Assembly: GCA_016271365.2 (NCBI GenBank)
Contig: CM057450.1
Span: forward strand, 1,803,338,967-1,803,402,966
Direction: 5' to 3'
Source: Neoceratodus forsteri
Lineage: Eukaryota > Chordata > Ceratodontiformes > Ceratodontidae
DNA: 64,000 bases
Shown here: positions 55,379-64,000 of the stretch, in pieces
How positions within the stretch are numbered: the first letter of the stretch is position 1
Layout: each line of letters opens with the position of its first letter
The notes under the pieces: generated by a model
Database searches by the model: none
What the model saw: only the letters and a program-made list of their open reading frames with translations
Told to the model about the DNA's origin: nothing
Made by a program: the position numbers and the translations under genes

Positions 55379-55715
55379 TATTCAGAAACAGTGGTGCATG
55401 TGATGACAATAATATTCACAGAGAATACTGCTACTGCATGTGATGAAATATTCATAAAGAATCCTGTTGGTGCGTCATAAGATTCTAATAGTCATAAGTG
55501 TACTGCTGGTGTACATGATAACGTTACCATACACAATATTGCTGGCACAAGCAATAATGTTCTATTTATCATAGAACATATTTTGCTGCTGCATGTGACA
55601 TAATAATATAGAAAATACTGCTGGCATATGTGATAACGTTATATTCATAGAGAATACTGCTAATGCTCGTGATAACATTTTATAGAAAATTGCTGTCATG
55701 TAATAATGCAAAGAA
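55379..55715. repeat. Degenerate minisatellite, unit about 36 bp
   Basis: Around nine diverged direct units built on GAATACTGCTGGTGCATGTG followed by ATAACGTTATATTCATAGA. Clear unit starts (GCTxxTGCATGTGAT-like) occur at about 55,390, 55,430, 55,465, 55,505, 55,540, 55,590, 55,620 and 55,660. AT-rich and non-coding. Confidence 0.78.
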
Positions 55716-55723
55716 ATAATGCA

Positions 55724-55814
55724 ATAAAGCCCGTTTATCCGAATGTCTTGGGAGACATGAAAAACATTAGGATAAATGAGGTTTCAGATAAACGAGGTCC
55801 CTATTGTTGTGTGC
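55724..55814. repeat. Possible pogo/Tigger-like DNA transposon remnant
   Basis: CGTTTATCCGAATG at the left, AGGATAAATGAGG in the middle and CAGATAAACGAGG at the right resemble the TATCCGA/GGATAA end motifs of pogo-type transposons. Only about 90 bp, so this is a resemblance, not a firm identification. Confidence 0.25.
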
Positions 55815-55829
55815 CCAACAGACTGACCG

Positions 55830-57500
55830 ATAGCAGCCATGATAGAACACAACATGCCTGTGTCTTCCTGGACAAAAGTCTCCACCACTCATTCACACTA
55901 ATGGGAGTACACGAGCGCTAGGACCCAGGGAGCAAAAGTTTTCAGGAGGGCCAGTGCGGGATAGGACCACGCATGTACGGCACCACGAGACTAGCTCACG
56001 CCATATAGGTTATCTGGTGTGATCCTCCAACCACCTCAATTCCTTTCTCTCGCCAGTGCGCCGATGACAATGGCCTTGCCTGCCGGAGTCAAGTCTTCGC
56101 CTATCGACAGCAGCTGTAGTCGCTCAGTAGTCCATTAATTTACCGCTTTTAGTATTCTGTTCTTATTTAAAAAAAAAGATGAAGAATTTTCAGCCTACCA
56201 TCAACAGAGTCGACCTTAGGCGGTAGCGGTGACGGTAGGAGACTTTGTTTGAAAGCTGTGATGGCAGCTGGGCTGTGTCCGATCCACTGCCATTTTCGAA
56301 TGGGGGTCTGACCATGGAGAGTCTGGTGCTTGGGGAGGACAGTCTGCCTGAATCACAAAAGTAGTGGTTTCCATTCCTGACCTCAGTCGAATTTTCGGCT
56401 CCACTTGACTTCAAACTCTTTTCCTCCAGTTGGTGGAAGAATTGGTACCGCTGGAGGTAGCCCTCTGGTACATCTGCGTGAGGGTCGGCGATGTGTAGAG
56501 CAGTAAGCCTGAACCGACTCCAGTGGGTTCCTCTGTGGCTCAGCTCTTAACAGCGCGATCCTCGACACCGGATCCCGTCTGTGTCCTTGATGGGGTCGGT
56601 GAGCAGTTTCAGCTCAGGGCGCTGTTTTAGAGTAGGGGATTGGCATCTTCTCAGTTATCCTGGCCAGTGGACCCAGTTCTGGGTCCTTCAGGCCTCGGAG
56701 CTGCTGGGCGCGGTCGGGCTAGGATGCGGCGGTGCCCTCTCCGGTGCCGACGCCATAGGCGCTGGACTCCTCATGCCTACCTTCCCCTCCTTTCCACTGC
56801 AGGGCCGCATCGGGTACTGCTTTCTCTTCAGGTCTCAGGTCCAGCAGCGTTATCAAGCGCCACGGGTGGTCCCAGCGCCATGTCTGCCGTGGGGTGGTGC
56901 TAGTGGCACTGAGTCTGCCGGCACCTTGTCTGGTGCTCTCTCTGGCACCGCATGTGGTGTCTGCACTAAATTTGGTGTTGCGGATGGTGGTGCACTCTTA
57001 CGCCGCTCCAGGAGGCGGCGTCTCCCATGTTCCTGACTTAGACCTGACTTTTGAAGGTTATTCTGGGGTAGAAGAGGATCTGGCTGAGTCTCTCCCGTTC
57101 TGCTTTGTCGAAGATGCAGCGGATGACTCATTTTATGGGCCAGAATGCAAGCCTTTTGTATCAGTGTAATGGAAAATCTTCTTTCCAGTTTTTTCCTCAG
57201 GGATATTTGGTCCACCATAACATTTCAGCCTTCATCTGTGGACCAAAGCAGATTCTACATCTTGAGTTCCTACATTCTCACCCCAGAAATACTCCAATAT
57301 TCCTAACTCTTCTGCAGTATACCTTTAAGGTCAGATCTACCCGGAGGTGGAATGCTATGCAAATGATGGAATCATTAGCATGTGCCACTTTTCAAATGCT
57401 GCCACCTATCAACTGCCTACATTCTAACCCTCAGATTTCTCTCTCCGTCTGTCAAGACCAGATGCCTGGAGATTTTCTCCTCAACATCTAGTCAAAGAAG
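55830..57500 (+). mobile_element. D-family DIRS-like fragment D1 (leader and gag)
   Basis: Aligns with D2 from TCTTCCTGGAC (55,861 versus 58,650) through a shared leader (CTATCGACAGCAGCT at 56,100 and 58,903), the short ACTTTGTTTGAAAG block, and a gag that ends with GCGGATGACTCATTTTAT (57,118; D2 60,551). After about 57,170 the copies diverge. No pol or YR. The family is assigned to DIRS only by gag style (GGTGCC-rich zone, leader organisation) and by company. An A-family fragment follows at about 57,500. Confidence 0.6.
56170..57170 (+). pseudogene. D1 gag-like remnant
   Basis: Readable pieces: EELVPLEVALWYICVRVGDV (about 56,432), then a segment with GGTGCC/GGCGCC repeats (56,710-56,960), then LTFEGYSGVEEDLAESLPF (57,045) and DAADDSFYGPE. 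D2 has the equivalents ERHLDESLPVLLVSDTADD at 60,500. Broken by stops. Gag by analogy; no domain is diagnostic. Confidence 0.5.
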
Positions 57501-57504
57501 CCTT

Positions 57505-58270
57505 GATTATTCAAAATACTTAAGTATTTCTTGTTTTTTTCAGTTGCTGCCTCTTAGCAGTGTTTTTTAATAACCGTTAGTTTATTTAGTTAGTTTTGTA
57601 TTGTTTTTCCGGTTCCTCTCGGTTCAGAATAACCACTGAGGAACCAAGGTATTATAGTTAGTTTCGTTTTTTTTCCCCTTCATTTGTGTATATTTTATAT
57701 GTGTTAATATTGTTTTTGACCTGATAACTCGGTTCTGAACCGCTAATCCTGGTTCAACTTTTTATCGGTTCTCTGTTTCGCTCGGTTTCTCCGATCAGTT
57801 CCTGAACCAACCACAACTGATCAAGATTGTTATTTTTGAATTTTAAAAGGTTGTAGTATTGTGGTTGAAGTTTTCTCCATAATGTCAGAAAAACCTAAAA
57901 GAGAACCGTGAACCTGGTTTTAAAACTGTTCTGAGTGTGGTGAGGTTTTGTCAAAGCAGACAAACACTCTGCTTGTGTTTAGACCACATGAAGTCTGATT
58001 GTACTATTTGTAAATCTTTTCCAGACAAGACTCTAGAAAACATCTGGACAGACTGCATAAAAGATTTAAGGGTCCCTCTGGCTCTGAACAGCTGAAACCC
58101 TCAGGGTCTGTGGGTGACACCACAATTTCTGCTACTTCTACCCTGATATGGGTAAAGACCCTCTGAACCGGCTAGCTCTCCAGTTCCTGTTAAAAACAGA
58201 AAAAGAAGCACACTGAACCCACTGTGGAAAGGGGACTTCTGTGGTGCCTGCCACTGTGCCTCCTCCTGAT
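57505..58270 (+). mobile_element. Family A fragment A3 (leader and gag start)
   Basis: Similar to A1 1,190-1,560: a leader studded with CGGTTC and GAACC words, then a gag start MSEKPKREP at 57,882 (A1: MSEKPKRKP at 1,415), followed by a C-x-x-C-G-E knuckle-like motif (CSECGEV) and a second Cys/His cluster (RPHEV...C). Neither the terminal repeat nor pol is present. It ends at the SINE. Confidence 0.65.
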
Positions 58271-58274
58271 GGGA

Positions 58275-58440
58275 TTGCACAAGTGGGAGGCAATATAAGC
58301 GAGTGGGTTAAGACTCTGAGCTGCAGATCTGGAGACCTAGGTTTGAATCCCACAGCCGCCTAGGTGCATACTGTGTGACCCTGAGCAAGTCACTTAACTT
58401 CCTTGTACTCCCAGGTCGCATCTGGAAACAAGCTTTGGCT
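58275..58440 (+). repeat. MIR-like CORE-SINE
   Basis: GAGTGGGTTAAGACTC (A box) and GGTTTGAATCCC (B box) are followed by TGTGTGACCCTGAGCAAGTC, the phrase typical of MIR/CORE-SINE bodies (TGTGACCTTGGGCAAGTCAC), and a short tail. Non-coding. Of the SINEs in the window this has the best match to a known tetrapod family. Confidence 0.75.
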
Positions 58441-58639
58441 TAGTGTGCTACTCCACGTTAAACAATGTCAGGTCTGCTGCCTGTGGTATCACAGTGTCCA
58501 GTTCAGACTTCTGCACCCTCCAGCCCACTATGTTTTCCTGAACAGCGTGAGGGAGAGGAGGGAGGAAGAAGGTGAACTAAATGATCCTTTCTTAAATTCA
58601 ATACAGTAAACTTTCTAGCTGAATTGGGTAAGATCAAAT

Positions 58640-61379
58640 GGCAAGATCTGTATCTTCCTGGACTAAGTCTCCATCTTCGTTCACACTAGTGGGATGGCGC
58701 CAGAGCGCTAGGACCAACAAGGGCCAAAAATTTTCTGAAGGGCGGCACGGTAGGACCTGCATGGCACTGTCAGAGACTGACCCGCGCCCCGTGTAGGCTA
58801 TCTCAAGGCCGACCTCCAACCGCCTCAGTTCCTTTTCTCCCACTGTCGAAAGTGTGCTTGGATGTCGACGCCGCCTCGCCTGCCGAGTCAAAGTTTTCGA
58901 TCTATCGACAGCAGCTTTTAGTGTTTAATTTAAGCGTTTTAATTTAACTATTTAGTGGTAATTTTTTATTTACGAATAAGAAGATTATGAAGAAATTCTT
59001 TCCTGCCATCCACGGAGTCGATCTTAGACAGTAGCGGTGAGTAGGAAGACTTTGTTTGAAAGTTGTTATGGCAGAGGGGCTGTGCCGGTCCGCCACCCTT
59101 AAGTAACGGGGAGGGGTCTGACTCACGGACAGTCCTGTGCTCGGCAGGGAGGACAGTCCACCGGCCACCAGATCTGGCAGCGCCGGGGATCAGCTCCGCT
59201 TAGCCTTGAGCTCTTCTTCTTCATTTTGGGAAGAAGAATTGGTGCCCTTCGAGGTTGCCCGTTGGTATGTCTGCGAAATTGTTCGTTGGTAGAGCGATGG
59301 GCCTGAACCGACTTTCGTGAGGTTCCCCCTTGGCCCCGCTCCTAACGGCTGCATACTCGACTCCAGACTCCATTTCTGTCCTCGTTGGAGTTCGGTGAGC
59401 AGTTTCACCTCTGGGCGCTCCTGTGGAGCAGGGGTTTGACTCCTTTTTCCTGGTTATGTTCCTGGTTTGGGGCCTCGGAGCCGTTGGACCAGAGATGGGT
59501 CAATTGGATCAGAATGAGCACGGTGCCCTCTTGGTGCCTTCGCCATCTTGTCAGCCCTCGTGCCTATCCCCTCTTCCTTTTCCATGCTGGGGCGGCACGG
59601 GCACCACCTTTCTCCACTTTTTCCATTGGCTTTCCACGGTGTGTTTTCCTGGCGCTGTGCCCAACACCTTGGTGGCACCATGAGTCGGTGCCGTGCCACT
59701 AGTTTGGAATTGGTGCATAGATGGCGCCCGCTGGTGTTTGGGCCGGCGCGTGGATCGGTGCCATGGCTTGGTGCCATAGGTCGGCACCGTACTCTGTGCC
59801 GCAGTCGGCGCCGTGGCTCGGCGCTGCGCTCGATGCCATGCTCGGCGCCATGGCTCACGCTGCGCTCGGCACCGTGCTCGGCTCCGTGGGTGCTTCATTG
59901 CGGCGCTGCTAGCAGTGCTGTGGGTGTCTCATGGTGCCACTGATGCCCGCGGGTGCTGCGGGTGGCGCGGGCACCCATGGGTGGCATGGGGCCGTGGGTG
60001 CGATGGGTTTCTTGGGTGCCATGGTACCATGTATGCCATGGGCGTCGGGGTGCCCTTGCGTGCCATTGCTGCCGTTGATACCGAGGATACCTGCAGGTTC
60101 CGCCGTGGGTGCCCTCTGGTGTCTCTCAGGTTGGCATGGGTACTGCTTGGTGCCCTCCTGTGGCAGCTGGTGCCACGGGGTGCCAGTTTCTGCTGTCTGA
60201 CAGAACTGGGAAAGATCTCTTTTGCAGACCTCTCTTCCTGAGGACTTGTGTTGGGATGTTTCCATGGAATGAAGTCCTATTCTGCGGATTATTTTCCACA
60301 CATTTTAGTGGGTGGCGGTCTGCATCGGATCTCCTCATCCAGCAGTTTTCCGCTGATGGGACTCTTCTGTTCTGTCAGCGGAATCTCATTCCGCTCAGTA
60401 CTTTCTCAGCCCCCACGTGGTGCCAAGCTCCTCGACACCCTTCCTGGTGGCGGAGTCTCTAGTGGCTCTAACCTAGACCTCTTTTGGGGTCCTTCTGTGA
60501 GTGAAAGGCATCTAGATGAGTCTCTCCCTGTCCTTCTGGTCAGTGATACAGCGGATGACTCATTTTATATACTGAAAGACCGCCCTCTCTATCATCAGAG
60601 TCTGTGATGCAAGCTCTTTTAGTAGTTCCTCATTTATGGGGTCCACCATAGTGTTCAGACTGGATCTGTGGGCTATATACCTCTGCGTCTAGACTTTTCA
60701 GTGGTCAAAACAATTACACTCTTTGGAACATTTTAATTCAATGGTTGAGAACCGCACTGACTGTTCCGCTCCTTTGATAGGGTATACAGCCCTCTTTTGA
60801 TGCTGCCCCTCTGGTGACTGCTTCGCCACAGGTAGTTAACATCTGTCTAGCTATTATTAGTCCAGTCAGGGGTTCGGTTATGGATCCTCAGGCTCCTCCT
60901 GCTCCTCAGAGGAATGACATCCTTGTCATTTCTGTATCAAGCAATCCTTGCCAAATAGCAGCCAACAACCTTGTCAGGCTCGGACTAATGATATTTAAAA
61001 AAAAGGGGGTCAAATTATCACAGCACAGGGCCTAGTTGGAATTTCCGATACCACACTTGGATCTGATCTGGTTCCGCCTCAACCCTAGGCGGTTGTCTCT
61101 AAACCTCAGTAAAGAGTACGTTTTCTTCTACCCTAGGGGCAGTCCGATCCAGTGGTGGTATAGCTCACCTCTTTTCTAGAGAATGTCTGTTATCGAGATA
61201 TTTCCAAAACCTAGGCGTCTAACCAGTCTGTTAGTCCCTTTTGTTTTTAATCAGGCTTTCTTTTGATCAGAGCCCTGCAGCAACAAAGTGACTCTTCAGC
61301 AAGTAGGAACTTAGATTCCTACTTCCATGTTTCTCCAGCTAACAGATGACATGCTCCTTTCTTGACCATTGGTCAAGTA
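58640..61379 (+). mobile_element. D-family DIRS-like fragment D2 (leader and gag), interrupted by A2
   Basis: Second D copy, collinear with D1 for about 1.3 kb and then longer. The 3' side is cut at 61,380 by the right end of A2, which lies in reverse orientation. D2 may resume beyond the window. No RT, RNase H or YR is visible in 2.7 kb. Its extra middle (59,640-60,180) is a dense GGTGCC/GGCGCC tract absent or shorter in D1. Confidence 0.6.
58985..61035 (+). pseudogene. D2 gag-like remnant
   Basis: Pieces: EELVPFEVARWYVCEIVRW (about 59,238), the low-complexity tract, SERHLDESLPVLLVSDTADD (60,500), then NRTDCSAPLIGYTALFDAAP (about 60,750) and NNLVRLGLMIFKKKG (60,965). The last pieces occupy the place of LVITASHD...SLNYLTHMVQF of family B gag, which supports a gag reading. 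Multiple stops. Confidence 0.5.
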
Positions 61380-61829
61380 GAAAATATTACTCACCCTAGT
61401 AATGTTGTTTCTTCTAATGAGTCTTGCTATATTATGACATATGCAGTGAGTCCCAACCTTGAACTGCTCCGGAGGTGAAAGAGTTAACTTTCCATGCCAG
61501 GCATGGAGCGCTGAGCTTCGAGCTCGGTTGAAAACTCTGTCTGTTGTTCTTCAAACTCAAACTTTCAGATCTTCTTAGAGCTAAACTCACTAAGGTCCAG
61601 TGTGAAAGCTGTAAACCTACACTAGCCAACTGGCTACTAAATATAACAACACATATTTTGGTCCCAAAACAAAGACTCAAGTCAGGAGACCCAAAAATGA
61701 AAAAATACAACACCCAGTCACCCCAGAAAAAGAGAGGAGGAAAAATAAGGTGGGCATCTACTAAGTGCCACGATTGCACTGCCCACCCACATCCCAAAAC
61801 AGAGGTTCTGAGAGGGGCAGGCAGGGGAG
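61380..61829 (-). repeat. A2 right inverted terminal repeat
   Basis: Same content as the A1 right-end copies (4,402-4,836 and 4,841-5,270) in opposite orientation, present once. Includes CCATGCCAGGCATGG, a near-perfect palindrome also found in all A ITRs. Confidence 0.85.
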
Positions 61830-61930
61830 AATATAATATAGCAAGACTCCATTAGAAGAAACAACATTACTGAGGTGAGTAATTTTTCTTCAAACAACAT
61901 GAAGTCTTGCTATATTATAACATATGCAAA
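61830..61930 (-). repeat. A2 internal complementary region
   Basis: Plus-strand 61,830-61,888 carries the right terminus (GAAGAAACAACATTACTGAG then GTGAGTAATTTTTC). 61,889-61,930 carries the left terminus (TTCAAACAACATGAAGTC). Mirror image of 4,303-4,400. Confidence 0.86.
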
Positions 61931-61989
61931 CTACACAGCAGTACCTCCATGGAGGAGGGACAGAGCCTACTTAGGAAATAGGCTCTGAA

Positions 61990-63150
61990 GCACAGCTGTT
62001 GCTAAACCGAGCATCACTCCCAGCCTCGATGTCCAGAGAGTAATGCTTGGTAAAGTGTGAACTGTTCTTCAGGTAGCTGCTTGACAAATCTCTAGAATGG
62101 GGATGTCCCTGGCAGCAGCCAGGGAAGCGCTGTACCTCTGGTAGAGTGAGCCCTCAGGCCTGAGGAGGAACCTTACCCAGCTTTTCATAACATAATGGAT
62201 ACAAGAGACAATCCACCTGGCAATGGATCTTTAGTGGCAGGTTTCCTTTACCAACCTCACCATAAGTGAGAAACAGTTGGAGGAGTCAAACCTGTGACCC
62301 TTGGTACGCTCAATGTAGTAACTATGGGCTCTCTTCACATCTAGGCTGTGCAGCCTCCTCTGCCAGAGGAGGAATGGTCAGTGAAGTACACTGGAAGAGA
62401 AATAGATTGATTAAGGTGGAAATCTGAAACCACCTTAGGCAACAACTTCCTGTTAGTCCTGAGGACCACCTTATCTCTATGAAAGGAGATAAAATCAGGC
62501 TCCACTGACAAAGCTTGTAATTCACTTATGCGTCTGGCAGAAGTGATGGCTACCAGAAACACAGTCTTCCAAGTCAAATCCTTGAGGTCTGCTGAAGACA
62601 AGGGCTCAAAGGAGGTTGCATAAACTGAGCAATGCAAACATTAAGATCCCGGGTCCCTGAATGGAGGGTTGTTGTGAAGCAATCCCTTAAAAACTTAGAG
62701 AATACAGGATGAGCTGAAAAGAGAAGAGGGTTTACCTGCTGAAATGAAAGCAGACACAGCTGCCAAATGCACCTTTAGGGTAGCTGGTCTGAGCCCCAAA
62801 GTGTTCAAATGGACCATATAATCCAGGGACTGTGGGTAATCAGCAGATTCTGGGGAAATATGCTTCCCAGTGCACCATATGGAAAACCTCTTCCATTTGG
62901 AATTGTAAGTAGCCCTGGTGGAAGGCTTCCTAGAAGTCTTCAATATATCCATTACACCCTGGGAGAGGTGTAGATCAGCAAATTCTAACTCTTCAAGACC
63001 CAGGCTTGAGATTGAGAGATTTGAGGTTCGGTACCAAACCCTTCCCTGAGCACAGGTTAACATATTGTGATTCCTGGGAAGACACTGGGAAGATGGACTG
63101 ATAAGGACAGTAGGAGGGATACCAGGGTTGTCTGACCCAATCTGGAGCAA
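61990..63150 (-). pseudogene. A2 tyrosine recombinase remnant
   Basis: Minus strand. Core-binding: LEELEFADLHLSQGVMDIL (about 62,990), STRATYNSKWKRFSIWC (about 62,910), LGLRPATLKVHLAAVSAF (about 62,790). Catalytic: WKTVFLVAITSARRISELQA (62,575) with the Arg box intact, then EPDFISFHRDKVVLRTNRKL. Toward 62,050 the nucleophile motif (HTFTKHYSLDI in A1) has lost one base. Frames break several times. Confidence 0.85.
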
Positions 63151-63379
63151 TCAGAATCACTTTGCAGGATTGAGATCTGATTTTGACTAACACTTTGAAC
63201 AGGAGAGGAAGGGGAAAGCATAAAGAAACTTCCCTTCCCAATTGAGAGCTAAGGCATCCAGGACTGAGCCCAACACTGGGGCCTGCAGCAAAAAGGAAGT
63301 TGGTGATTGGGGCTGCAAAAGATCTATCTGCGGAGTGCCCCACCTGGCAAATATTACCTCCAGGACCAGAGGATCCAGT

Positions 63380-63860
63380 GACCATTCGCTATGGCCTGGG
63401 AAATCCTGCTGAGAGCATCTGCCAGGACATTGTCCTTGCCTGGGAGGTGAACTGCCCTAAGGAGGTGTTCAGAGAAGGCCAGAGACCACAACTTCATTGC
63501 TTCGGTGCACAAGGCCGTAGACCCAGTGCCTCCCTGCTTGTTGATGTACCACATTTGTAGTGGTGTTGTCTGTTCTGACCTGTACAACCTTGTTCTGAAC
63601 AGATTTGGAAAAAGCTTGAAGTGCTAGAAAAACTGCTCTGAGCTCCAACAGGTTGATGTGGAGCAGAGATTCCTGAGGGGACCACAATCCCTGGGTGGTG
63701 AGGTCGCCCATGTGAGCTCCCACCCCAAGAGGATGCATCTGTAGTAAGGATTAAAGAGTGAGACTGAGTGACAAAGGAACCCCGTGTCTCAGATTGCTCT
63801 GATCCTGCCACCATTGTGGGGCTTGGATCAGGGTTCTCAGTCACTGGGATCAATTTGGTT
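63380..63860 (-). pseudogene. A2 RNase H remnant
   Basis: Minus strand. LILTTDASSWGG with the first catalytic Asp (about 63,755), LWSPQESLLHINLLELRAVF (about 63,680), QAFSKSVQNKVVQVRTDNTT (about 63,600), then MWYINKQGG after a one-base shift, and VHLPGKDNVLADALSRI (about 63,430), the RNase H end motif with DALSR. Two frameshifts. Confidence 0.85.
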
Positions 63861-64000
63861 AGAGGGTCCTTTCTTTGAGACCAAAAGCTCTCAAATGGAA
63901 CTGGATGTCCCTCATCTGAAATCTGGCTCCTTGCACTACTGCTGTAGAAGCAGCCATGTGCCCTAGGAGCTGTAGGAAATGCCTGCTGGTCGAGAGACCT
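63861..64000 (-). pseudogene. A2 reverse transcriptase, C-terminal end
   Basis: In one minus-strand frame FLQLLGHMAASTAVVQGARF reads as the RT thumb/connection segment (C2: LLGLMAACTSVVRWARW). The catalytic box would lie beyond the window edge. Confidence 0.7.

Larger units (their letters stand above)
61380..64000 (-). mobile_element. DIRS retrotransposon A2, minus strand, runs off the right edge
   Basis: Read on the minus strand from the right edge: RT thumb, RNase H, YR, ICR (61,930-61,830), right ITR (to 61,380, ending with GAAGAAACAACATTACTA then GGGTGAGTAATATTTTC). Unlike A1 it keeps the RT-RNase H continuity and has a single right ITR. The left half of the element (ITR, gag, most of RT) lies outside the window. 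Inserted in D2. Confidence 0.88.

Noticed and set aside
56190..56414. Minus-strand frame in D1 and its counterpart in D2 (58,944-59,168) as a conserved protein
   Set aside because: Both lie in the aligned leader and gag of D, and the plus-strand reading fits the family organisation better.
59454..60301. Long minus-strand frames over D2
   Set aside because: Antisense of the GGTGCC tract; same reason.
1..64000. A host protein-coding gene, tRNA, rRNA, snRNA or CRISPR array
   Set aside because: No supportable signature was seen; tRNA-like boxes occur only in SINEs, and direct repeats are transposon ends or the minisatellite.
1..64000. DNA adenine methyltransferase gene as in some DIRS1-like elements
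   Set aside because: No methyltransferase motif was found between RNase H and YR or after YR in any copy.

Overview
This 64 kb window looks like heterochromatin-like or intergenic DNA from a large, retrotransposon-swollen vertebrate genome. There is no bacterial-style gene organisation, no recognisable host gene, and no rRNA, tRNA or CRISPR. Almost everything is a mobile element, and the dominant class is DIRS-type tyrosine-recombinase (YR) retrotransposons: a gag with a CxxC...HxxxxC knuckle, then reverse transcriptase (RT), RNase H (RH) and YR. No methyltransferase was seen. DIRS load of this kind is known from amphibians (caecilians, salamanders) and some other vertebrates. An amphibian, perhaps a caecilian, is my best guess; that is inference from element content only.

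I sort the DIRS copies into families by their termini. A: A1, fragment A3, and A2 on the minus strand. B: B1, B2. C: C1, C2. E: one copy, related to B. F: F1, F2, gag-only. D: D1, D2, gag-like. The termini pair unambiguously, so the nesting can be read directly. Region 1 (567-10,880): B1 split by A1 (850-5,270). Region 2 (11,949-34,843): E cut by C1 (17,374-34,843). C1 is itself split by a full-length L1 (17,855-23,890, with a 14-bp target-site duplication) and by C2 (28,839-34,587). Region 3 (36,173-50,192): F1 split by F2 (38,419-48,158), which is split by B2 (41,999-47,648). Once inserts are removed, copies of one family come out nearly equal in length (B about 5.9 and 5.65 kb; C about 5.67 and 5.75 kb; F about 4.28 and 4.09 kb), which independently supports the reconstruction. 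Region 4 (50,193-64,000): a fold-back repeat with a Jockey/I-like LINE at its centre, a hairpin, tRNA-derived SINEs, a minisatellite, two D-family gag fragments, and minus-strand A2 running off the right edge.

Each reasonably complete DIRS copy has long inverted terminal repeats (ITRs), an internal complementary region (ICR) made of reverse complements of both termini, and a Tyr nucleophile motif of the H-T-F-x-x-H-Y type. All coding regions are broken by stops and frameshifts. The points I find most interesting are these. A small inverted-repeat core with a GGTRAGT-like centre (TTAC...GTAA) is shared by the right termini of four families. C2 has inserted inside C1's own ICR. F exists as two independent gag-only copies with the same architecture. 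A1 is a gag-RNase H deletion derivative with a duplicated right ITR.
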